The position numbers and the translations under genes are program-made. This document shows positions 1-8,700 of a stretch of DNA of 64,000 nt, piece after piece. Source of the stretch: Crambe crambe (taxonomy: Eukaryota > Porifera > Demospongiae > Poecilosclerida > Crambeidae); assembly GCA_963924555.1 (NCBI GenBank), contig OZ004582.1:8961927-9025926 (forward strand), written 5' to 3'. The first letter of the stretch is position 1. Every line of letters starts with the position of its first letter. A model generated the notes under the pieces. That model was not told where the DNA came from. It was given only the letters and a program-made list of their open reading frames with translations, and searched no databases.

Positions 1-1
1 G

Positions 2-739
2 CTATAGTCAAGGAACAGGGAGAATTTGGTTGGATAATGTCAACTGTGATACATATAGTTATAGCACTCGATTATCACAGTGCAGTCATCTTGGATGGGG
101 AGACCATGACTGTAGCCACTATGAAGATGTGGCTCTACAATGTTCCAATACTGGTGCAGGTAGCTAAGTTGGAACAGGACACCATATACCAGTATTATTA
201 GGATGACCCAACTGGTTCATTTGATGTTTGAGTAGTATGCATTTATTATCAAGCTGAGCTGGATATAAGTTAAATGTGAATTCATGTTGTGTTGATTGGC
301 CTCTGAATTATTATGTGGGTAGATCAGCAACAGCTTCCGGAATCACTAACAAAGTACTTTTAGATCGTCCTTTGTTGAGAGGTTTGTCCTTCTTCATTGT
401 ATGTAGGTTCCACTAGCTCCAAACCCCCAAAACTCCACGCACTTTTTGGTGCATCACTGAGCGAACTCTTATAATAAGGACAATTAAAGTCCCAAAGCTC
501 ACAATAGAGAGGCTCCACTGCAGTATACTTTTAGTGTATTATACTGGGGACAATTACAATCCTCCATTCTCAAGTTTCATAACTTTTTCTCTGTGTTGTC
601 ATGTACAGTAGTTGGAATTTCTGTTGGAGGAGCTCTTGGAGGCATCTTCCTTGCATGCATTTTGCATTATTGGATGTGTAGTATGCTGTATATAAGGACA
701 GCAGGCAAAATTCTCCTCCTCCTAGATCACTCAATGTGA
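2..739 (+). CDS. 3' end of an SRCR-domain membrane protein gene (partial)
   Basis: Two exons of an SRCR (scavenger receptor cysteine-rich) gene whose start lies before the window. Exon 2-159 encodes the C-terminal half of an SRCR domain (motifs [22 protein letters not shown]) and ends at a GTAGCT donor. Exon 609-739 follows a TGTACAG acceptor in the right phase and encodes a glycine-rich, hydrophobic membrane segment beginning VGISVGG. Compared with the intact paralogue ending at 13219, indels after the membrane segment shift the frame, so the protein stops at TGA 737-739 after a short tail instead of the long proline-rich one. The sequence downstream still resembles the old tail. It may be a working gene with a shortened tail or a decaying copy. 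SRCR proteins usually bind ligands at the cell surface; the ligand here is unknown. Confidence 0.7.
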
Positions 740-1490
740 CGGCCCCTTCTGCTAATTCGGATTCTCCTAGATACCACAGTGCTGTAACCACACCTCATGC
801 ACTGGAGCATAACTGCCACAACTGTTTCCCCGAACAGCACCAAACGACAAGAGCCTCCAGCTCCTTTTCCAGAAAAATCTGAGCTTCAAACAGCCCCATA
901 TAATGATGCTCAAAAGTATTCCCCATTCACTCCAGGGGATCCAATATAGACATACAAACATAACAGGGCCTTATTCAGCTGCTGCCAACCTCCCTCCCCA
1001 GCCCCTCTGCTCCAATTATATAAACACAGCAACTCACTGTGACCCTGCTCATGAAGAAAGTGCTCTTTTTATTCCAGTGACTCAGGATATGTATTCGTTT
1101 GTATGCCACTGTCATCCACCATTTTATTTATAATTTATATATATAAAATAATAGTGCTGTATGATTCCAATGATGGTATTGATATATTCAGATCATCAGG
1201 CTGGAGGTCCACAAGAGCCTCCAGCTCCTTTTCCGGAAAAATCTGAGCTTCAAACAGCCCCACCTCCTTCATGCTCAAAAGTATTCCTCATTCACTCCAG
1301 GGGATCCAATGATACAATGCAGGGCTGCTGCCAACTTCCCTCTGCTCCGATTATCTGAACCTAGCAACCTGCCGTGACACTGCTCATGAATTTTATTCTA
1401 GTGACTCAGGATGTAGCTACATGTGTTTGTATGCCACTATCATCCACCATTATATTATAAATTATGTTGAATATAATACTGGTAGTGTTG
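740..1490 (+). repeat. Decayed SRCR cytoplasmic tail and 3' UTR, tandemly duplicated
   Basis: Sequence matching the proline-rich tail and 3' UTR of the SRCR gene ending at 13219, but out of frame with the upstream exon. A block from about 847 to 1155 is repeated in direct orientation from about 1211 to 1490. Both copies share the GAGCCTCCAGCTCCTTTTCC start, the AAATCTGAGCTTCAAACAGC segment, the GTGACTCAGGAT segment and the ATCCACCATT end. The second copy is closer to the intact tail, with codons for APPPS and a terminal PSAPII followed by a stop. No open frame connects it to the upstream membrane exon. Confidence 0.6.
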
Positions 1491-2029
1491 AATCTGGCTT
1501 GTATTCAGTGTGAAGGGTAAAATTACTAATCAGCCCATTTTTTTTTTTTTTTGCTATCTGATCATACCTAAAAGTACAAGTTTGTAATGCAGTGGTAAGG
1601 GTCGGCTACACGAGACTATTTGAAGCTTGACTTCTGTAAATGGAGACACATTATAGGGGAAGAATAGAATATCCTGTCTTCCAACTTTGGCAATCATAGC
1701 TATATCTAGAAAACTCTGCTATAAACTGGTAGCCATCTGAAATATGATACTTTTGTCTGATTATTGGTTTTTTCAGACACCTGTTTGTTTTAATGATGCA
1801 TAAAGGGGGGTAAACCAACTTCTTAGAAGTGAATGCATAGGATAATGAATGACAAAAATGACCCTAGGGCAACAAGGTTCCATTTGTGTAAGGAATGGTC
1901 TCGGCAAGGGCTAAATGAAATGAAAAATACCAAAATTAATGAATAGTGTTTAACAAGTAAGATTAAGGAGGGGTTGATAGGCATTCCAGGCTACTCTCTC
2001 CTGTAATGTTATCTTCAATAGTCAGAAAG
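1491..2029. other. Intergenic spacer, no gene recognised
   Basis: AT-rich sequence with a short T-run near 1538. A stretch at about 1590-1613 (GGTAAGGGTCGGCTACACGA then GACTA) resembles one end of the TAGTCT-ended short elements described at 18071-18140. No exon, RNA gene or complete element is apparent. Confidence 0.4.
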
Positions 2030-2251
2030 CAGTGGTGGATCCAGGATTTTCAAAAAGGGGGGGCACACAGGCTTATGGAAAAAATATCTGCGCGCTTGCG
2101 CGTGAAAAATTTTTTTTTACCCAGCTTTGGCTAACCAGCTAACTTGCAAACTGTCATGCACCACTGTAAATTATTATAAGTGGCCACACCAAAAAGGGGG
2201 GGGGGGGGGGGGGGCATGTGCCTGAAATGCCCACTCCTAGATCCACCACTG
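2030..2251. mobile_element. Short non-autonomous inverted-repeat element (CAGTGGTGGATC ends)
   Basis: A 222-bp element begins CAGTGGTGGATCCAGGA and ends with the near-complement TCCTAGATCCACCACTG. The pentamer GAAAG lies directly outside both ends (2025-2029 and 2252-2256), which fits a 5-bp target duplication. The interior holds G-runs, including about 18 G at 2197-2214, and no coding capacity. CAG..CTG ends with a 5-bp duplication are seen again at 34394-34775. Such ends occur in hAT-related miniature elements; the superfamily is an inference. Confidence 0.65.
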
Positions 2252-2650
2252 GAAAGGATATCTAGTCCTTGCAATCCACACAATACCAGTCAATATCCGC
2301 CATCTATAACATCAACCTTACCTATGTCAAACACATTTCAAGTGATACTATTGATCACAGACATCACAATCCATCTGCCACCTATATGATCATCACTTTC
2401 AACTGATGTACCATCTACATCACTGCTCTTGTCAGCTGATAAAAGATGATACCTCTCATCTGTTTTGTTACTCTCGGCATCACTGGAGTCACTTGAAGAC
2501 ATGGATTCCTTGTCCTTTTTTACAGTGTGAAATCTTATCCATGGCCTTAAAATAACACTCTCTTAGCTATGTAAACAAAAGCTTACTTGTTTTTACGAGT
2601 AATTCTCAGGTTTCAATCTCACTCTTGAACTGATCTGATACAGTTGATTT
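2252..2650. other. Intergenic spacer, no gene recognised
   Basis: No exon with splice signals, no repeat array and no RNA gene could be identified here. Confidence 0.3.
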
Positions 2651-2917
2651 AGTAAGACTGGTGGAGAGAATAGAGGAGTAGCAAGTTATATGATTCAACA
2701 CCCAGATAGAGGACCTGACAGAGGAAGTGCAATAACTGGAAGAAGTACACATAATCAAAGAATTGAACGGTTATGGAAAGATCTCTTTGTTGGTTGTGCT
2801 TCTTTCTTCTATAACTTCTTCTATTCACTAGAAGATACAAACTTATACTTTGTTTTTCTCCCTTGTGATCCCAAGACACACACACACACACACACCATAT
2901 ATGGAAGACCTCAATAA
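2651..2917 (+). pseudogene. Fragment of an integrase-core (rve-type) transposase
   Basis: One frame from 2651 reads through [11 protein letters not shown], then [19 protein letters not shown] and [11 protein letters not shown]. The pattern ITGRS.HNxRIERLWRDxF followed by an aromatic FY stretch and LED is characteristic of an integrase-like protein family that is multicopy in invertebrate genomes; the E in RIERLW lies in the C-terminal part of the catalytic core. The N-terminal part and the earlier catalytic acidic residues are missing, and the frame shifts just upstream. The end runs into a CA microsatellite (2877-2895). A dead transposon fragment is most likely. Confidence 0.6.
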
Positions 2918-3321
2918 AAAATGTGAAGACAAAATGACATTTTTCAACAGCTACCTTCATATTTTTGAAGCCATACTCTCCCCTAATGAAGATATGGACA
3001 TATATATTCTTATTACACGAGCTTTTTAAAAATTCTAATATACAGCTAAAAGAATGAAAAGTACTACTAGCAATAAGACTGATAGGATTAGAACTTGGGC
3101 TGGCTCAGTGCTTTTATGACCTGTGCTGTAGCTGTACACGTACACAGGTCTGTATAAACGGTACGGGTCAGTAAAATCTACAAGTCTGTAACAGGTCCGC
3201 AGACCTGCTGCCCCACGGACTGCATGCTGCAGATCAAAAATTAGTACTTCCTGTGCCTAGGGTTTACTGATTTTGTTACATAGCTACCTGTTACAGAATG
3301 CGAGGATTTACCCGATGGGTC
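2918..3321. other. Intergenic spacer before the Ginger-like element
   Basis: A spacer with no recognisable exon. It includes a GTACACGTACAC palindromic stretch near 3134-3145. The GGTC at 3318-3321 is the left copy of the target duplication of the following element. Confidence 0.3.
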
Positions 3322-3500
3322 TGTCATGCCAAAAGTGGACCGGGAAAAAAGTGGACCCCCGGTCCACTTTTGGCAGAAAAAAATGGACCGGGGGGTCCAC
3401 TTTTTTCTGCCAAAAGTGGACCTGCCTTGCCAAAAGTGGACCTGGTCCATTTTATCAAGAAAAAAGTGGACCTGGTCTAGTTTTGCTGTCTAAATCTAAG

Positions 3501-4065
3501 CAGGTCCACTTTTGGCAGGGGAAAAAAGTGGACCCGATCCAGTTTCCTGCCGAAATCCAGGCAGGTCCACTTTTGGCAGGGGAAAAAAGTGGACCCGGTC
3601 CAGTTTCGCTGCCGAAATCCAGGCAGGTCCACTTTTGGCAGGGGAAAAAAGTGGACCCGGTCCAGTTTCGCTGCCGAAATCCAGGCAGGTCCACTTTTGG
3701 CAGGGGAAAAAAGTGGACCCGGTCCAGTTTCGCTGCCGAAATCCAGGCAGGTCCACTTTTGGCAGGGGAAAAAAGTGGACCCGGTCCAGTTTCGCTGCCG
3801 AAATCCAGGCAGGTCCACTTTTGGCAGGGGAAAAAAGTGGACCCGGTCCAGTTTCGCTGCCGAAATCCAGGCAGGTCCACTTTTGGCAGGGGAAAAAAGT
3901 GGACCCGGTCCAGTTTCCTGCCGAAATCCAGGCAGGTCCACTTTTGGCAGGGGATAAAAGTGGACCCGGTCCAGTTTCCTGCCGAAATCCAGGCAGGTCC
4001 ATTTTTGGCAAGGGAAAAAAGTGGACCTGGTCCAGTTTTGTTGCTGAAATTTAGGCAGGTCCACT
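3501..4065. repeat. 61-62 bp minisatellite, about nine units
   Basis: Tandem units start with CAGGTCCACTTTTGGCAGG at 3501, 3562, 3624, 3686, 3748, 3810, 3872, 3933 and 3994, with a partial unit at 4056. Periods are 61 or 62 bp, depending on CCTGCC versus CGCTGCC. Each unit contains an inverted pair, GTCCACTTTT and AAAAGTGGAC, so single strands can fold. Because 62 is not a multiple of three, translations cycle through frames; the long open frames on both strands are a by-product. More degenerate copies lie at 3330-3480, and related GGTCCA motifs occur at 5634-5688, so the array derives from the terminal repeat of the surrounding element. Confidence 0.9.
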
Positions 4066-4511
4066 GAAGATTAACCCACCCTCCTCCCAATAATCATAAG
4101 TTAATCAATTGCATAGGTTAAGTCTATTGAAGTTTGTCAAGTTATTTTTTTCCTTAAAAGGATACCTACATAGGAATATAACTGCATGCTATATAAAATT
4201 CACTTGTTGACTATCTGGTTATTATTTACATGTAGGACAAGACCACTTTATATCAGATATGTTATTCATGTAATGTCACCATGCAGCATCTCAAGTGATA
4301 TTAGACTTTACTCAAGGGTCACAAATCAAGGAGTGAACATGTGATACAAGATTACGTCATAAGTGAAATCACAATGATGATTACATAACAGTTAGTAATG
4401 ATAAAAGTAATAATTAATGTTACCCCCTCCTCCAGTTAGAGCTTGCCCCGAGCTTACTTTCTTCCATAGTAGAGGGATGGTCAGATTACTAGGGTAACTC
4501 AGATTTAAGTG

Positions 4512-5165
4512 TACATGAATAATATCATCTTTTGAAGTGTAGACACGTTTTCGCCGGTTGGAGTCACCTCAACAACTCAATAGGGTCCATGCCACAGACG
4601 AGATAACTTCTGAAACTTCCCGGACTCTTCCTGAGGGAATCGAAATAGCACTAGACCTCCAATCTTGAACTGCATAGGAGAACATTTGTTCACCTTATTA
4701 TAGTACTTTTTGCAATGTTTCTGGGCTTTCTGGATTGACTGGGTATCTCAGTGAGTTCCTGTCGCGTCGGTAGCCTGTCAGGTCAGCCCCTTCTACCTCA
4801 TTAGCAGGAAGAAATGCAGCTTCAATACGATAGCTACCATAAAGAAGGTAAGATGGCTTCTCACCTGTTGCCTCATGTGGGGTGTTTCGATAGGCAAGCA
4901 GGCATCCCATGTAAATACTTGTCCCACTGCTTCCCATAGACATCAACATGCTTGCATATCAGCGTACGAGAGTACGATTAAACCTCTCGGTGAGGCCATC
5001 ACTCTGAAGATGGTATGCTGTAGTATTCAATTTCGTAATTCCAAGAAGACTGCATACATCGGTCATCAGGTAGGATAGCTGATTGGGTCCCTTCTCCGAT
5101 AGTAGACTTTCTGGAACACCACAGCATCAGTATGTCCACTATTAAACCATACAGCCTTTTGGTCA
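4512..5165 (-). pseudogene. Gypsy/Ginger-type integrase core and GPY/F domain, degraded
   Basis: Reading the minus strand, one frame gives GVPESLLSEKGPNQ, then TTAYHLQSDGLTERFNRTL, one stop near 4969, LLAYRNTPHEATGEKPSYLL and YGSYRIEAAF. After a frameshift come PMQFKIGGLVLFRFP and KLSRLWHGPY, a GPY/F-like module. These are hallmarks of the gypsy integrase catalytic core: HGVPE..LSDxG, AYHPQSDGxxERxNRTL and the RxTxHxxTGxxPxxLxxG tail. The second catalytic acid, normally D in LSDxG, is E here, and the first acidic motif is not recognisable. It cannot be functional as it stands. It lies on the same strand as the fragment at 5451-5648. Confidence 0.75.
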
Positions 5166-5450
5166 GGGATAGGGAAAACCCATGGTCATCAGAATGATAT
5201 TTGATTTGATTATTTATTTGAAGAGAATAGCTGGGTAACTTGGTACATAGCTAGCTACAGCTACAGGCAAATTTCATGAACTTCTTTTACAGAGGCCAAA
5301 AAATCTGGTACAGATACCATAATTATACTGTGCAGTAGATATATAGTATCTATGCTGGTAGCTAGTAAGGCCATAATTAAGTAGAATCACCATGATTGCA
5401 TCTAGACTCAACTTCATACGTAGCTAGCTATCTACAAGCATAATAAGCAC

Positions 5451-5648
5451 CTATGAAAAATCAGGTCTTACCACGCTCTTCTTTTTCTTCTGGATGAAAA
5501 GAACTCCCTTTCTTACATTGAACATAGCTGCTTTCTCTCCAATAGCTCTCTTTTTGTCTTGACTACAGTCTGGTGGGTAGCGCTCCTCAGTTATGTATAA
5601 GCTGATATGCCCGGATAACTTTTGGTAAAGGCGGTCCACTTTTTTCAT
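5451..5648 (-). pseudogene. Integrase N-terminal (pre-zinc-finger) fragment
   Basis: A 65-residue frame beginning MKKVDRLYQKLSGH and containing EERYPPDCSQDKKRAIGEKA and an FNVRKGVLF segment. The YP...DKKRxIRxKAxxFxVxxGxLYY pattern normally sits just before the H2C2 zinc-binding domain of gypsy-type integrases. Orientation and order agree with the core at 4512-5165. The intervening sequence, which should hold the zinc knuckle and the first catalytic motif, is not recognisable. Its first codons (AAAAAAGTGGACCGC) overlap the GTGGACC motif of the element end. Confidence 0.55.
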
Positions 5649-5797
5649 GGAAAAAACTGGCGCCGGTCCATTTTTTTCCCCGGTCCAAATTTTTCGTGAC
5701 AGGTCTTAAGAATGACAACCGATGCAATTTGGCGCCAAGTTGCATTTATAGGGACTAGTTATCAAATGCAATTTTTCCTGTTACTAGATCGGTGGAA

Positions 5798-8700
5798 ATG
5801 GTCAAAATAAAAGTTGGAGTTCTTCTGATACTACTTTCCGCCTACTCTTCTCTGGCTGCAGGTACAAATAACAACAGTTGGCCTTTCATAAAGTCAGATT
5901 TGTGAACTGTGGTAGAATGAACTTGTGTTGAAGGGGGTATTGATCCTGGTGCTGCTGAATGGTATTAACTAACTTGCCTATTCAAGTAGTCACTACGTAC
6001 CTACCTCACCTTTTCCCGGCCTGTAGCCAGGATTTTAGAAAAGGGATGGCTCAGGAGGATAACTTAATAATTAGCTAGCTAATTATTGTGTTACTCAGCT
6101 AAGATATTTTCAATGTGTTATAATAAAATGGTTATCGATTCAGGAAACTAATGATAAATTGTGACTAAGTTATGGGGGGGGGGGGGTTCAAGCCCATTGA
6201 GCTGCCTGCTGGCTACAGGCCTGTTTTCTTAGGCCACTATTTGTTGATCATAAGTTTCTCATCAGATGGTTTTGTGGTGGGCAGCATAGTGTAATCGGAA
6301 AACCACAGGAGTTGATACAGTCAGAAGTGAAAGAAATATAATTGGCTAGGTAGAGTAAACAAATGTGGACAGGGGATGAGAAACTTATAATCAACCAATA
6401 GTGGGCACCCACACATCAGTGCCTCTCCTCAGCAAAATCTATTTTTACTCGAACTCCCACTCTTCTCAGCTCTGTTGATGCCTCTTTATGTCATGTTGAT
6501 GTGGATGGCATCAATCATGATAAAATCATAGGTAATATGTAGCTTATTATTCATAGGAGTACTGCTTTAATTCTTGTCACTGAAACTTTCAAATGAAATG
6601 CAGGATGCATTAGATAACCAGTTGTTTATTTCTTTCAGATGGTGATTTGAGGCTGGTTGGCTCATCTTACTCTAACAGTGGTCGTCTGGAGATTTTCTAC
6701 AATGGAGTGTGGGGCACAGTGTGTGATTATGGTTTCACCTCCATTGAGGCCACTGTTGCTTGTAGACAGCTTGGTTATTCAGGATACAGTAGATATGGAA
6801 ATGTTGGAACCTTAGGGTAGGGATCTTTTCTTGAATATAGTGTACAAACAAGTATACAGTGGAACCTCTAAATGCGGACACCTTTGGGACCAGTGAGAAG
6901 TGTCCGGATTAGAGAGCTGTCCCTATTTCAGGGGTTAAATTATACACATTTATATTGTGTTAATTGGGACAAGAAAAAGTGTCCTGATTAGAAAGGTTTT
7001 TGCATTTCAAGGAGCCCACTATACAAGTTTCTCGTACAAGTTTCTCATCCTCCCCACCCACATCAGTCTGAGCAAAACCATCTAATGAGAAACTTATGAT
7101 CAATGGCCTTAGGGGTTCCACTGTAATGATTATTATCACACATGCAGCTATAATCAAGGAACAGGGATAATTTGGTTGGATAATGTCAACTGCTATAGTT
7201 CTAACACTCGACTATCACAGTGCAGTCATCTTGGATGGGGTGTGACTCGCTCTTGTTACCACAGTGAAGATGTTGCTCTGCAATGTACTACTTCTAGTGA
7301 GTTTATTCTAGAAATAGAGAAGTTCCATCATAGAGACCGAGTCAAGTTGAAGCAATAATAAAAGTATACATGTATACTATAGTATTGTGGTCTGTATTAA
7401 CAGATGGTGCTCTGAGGCTGGTTGGCTCATTGTACTCTAACCATGGTCGATTAGAGGTCTACTACAATGGAGTGTGGGGCACAGTGTGTGATGATGGTTT
7501 CAGCTCCACTGATGCTAGAGTTGCTTGCACACAGCTTGGTTTTTCAGGATACAGTAGATATGGAAGTGTTACAAGTCTTGGGTATGGGATCCTCTTAATT
7601 TTCTGTATACAGTGAATTGCAAGCTGGCTATACACAGCTGTGTAAACTTGTTAGCTATGCATAGTTCCCAACTGTCCCGAAATGTCCGGGACACCGGATT
7701 TATCAGCTCTGTCCCGTTCCGCCACGGAAGTGTAAACTGCCTATTGTTTGTCCCCCCCCCCCCCCCCCCCCCCAAGCTTCTTTTTAGCACTACAGACTAC
7801 AGTAGTTTGTTTACTTAACAGCATAACCAGAGTCACTAATGAATGCACCACACTGATTGCAGACAATGCAGTAAGCTAAGACAGCTGCATGTATCAATCA
7901 ACAGTGCACAAGGTCAAATAATTTAGTGTCCAGTTCATTCTCCACAGTTCTTGAGTCCTTCTGTCTTCAGTCAGTTGCCAGAATATGGGCGTGGTACAGG
8001 GGGGGACTTCAAAAGTAGGTGTGACTTGTGGTAGAATTTAGCGTAGGCATGCCTATTATCGCCACCTTGCGTGTTCGTCCTATTATCGCCATTCTGCTGT
8101 AACTGCTCAGTAATTGCTGCTAATCAATTTTGCACATGCTCAGTAGTTAGAGAAGAGCACGTGCTTCATTTTGACGCCTGTTTGATGTTTTAAGCTGCAA
8201 CTGGTGAGAAGCTATGGCGATCAAAGCTAACCGATGTTTGTTTTTGAACTGACTTCGAGGTTGGCGATAAGATATATCTTCTGAAAAAGCCTGTTAGTGA
8301 AGGTAGGTGTTTCAATAGGCAAAACTGATAGGCTCAAACTATCACAGATGTACAGGAGGCTATTTTGGTTGTAAAACTAGCCAGTTAACTGGCATATTTT
8401 TTCACAGAATGCCTGGAAAACGAAAGCGTTGTGTATGGAACGATGAAGACATGGTTTTGGCAATGGAGGATGTTAAAAGAGGGAAGATGAGTGTCAATGC
8501 TGCTTCCAAGCTCCATAATGTACCACGAAAGACTTTGGATGACAGGATAAGGGGGCGGGTGAGGCATGGTACGAAGCCAGGACCCAGCACTATCCTCTCG
8601 CTAGATGAAGAAAAAGCTCTTACCTCCTACCTTGTATACATGGCACAACGTGGTTTTCCACTCACTCGAACAATGGTAAAGGCTTTTGCTTGGGCGATTG

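Larger units (their letters stand above)
3322..5701 (-). mobile_element. Ginger-like DNA transposon, degraded, with integrase remnants
   Basis: The left end reads TGTCATGCCAAAAGTGGACC and the right end, read inward on the other strand, TGTCACGAAAAATTTGGACC. These are imperfect terminal inverted repeats starting TGTCA. The tetramer GGTC flanks both ends (3318-3321 and 5702-5705) as a 4-bp target duplication. Inside, on the minus strand, are a YPP..KKRAI integrase zinc-region fragment (5451-5648) and an integrase core with GPY/F-like end (about 4512-5165). TGT..ACA ends, a 4-bp duplication and a gypsy-type integrase without LTRs or reverse transcriptase match the published description of Ginger DNA transposons. 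The left subterminal region is expanded into a minisatellite built from the end motif. The element is inactive: there are stops and at least one catalytic substitution. Confidence 0.7.

Noticed and set aside
3501..4065. Regularly spaced repeats reminiscent of a CRISPR array
   Set aside because: The repeats are directly contiguous 61-62 bp units with no unique spacers, and the sequence is eukaryotic.
3273..4090. Long open frames on both strands (up to about 264 codons) through the 61-62 bp repeats
   Set aside because: They are translations of the minisatellite. Unit lengths of 61-62 bp cycle through frames, both strands are open, and there is no domain or splice context.
4698..5648. Reading the integrase remnants as an LTR retrotransposon
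   Set aside because: No LTRs, reverse transcriptase or primer-binding site were found. The inverted TGTCA ends with GGTC duplications fit a DNA transposon better.
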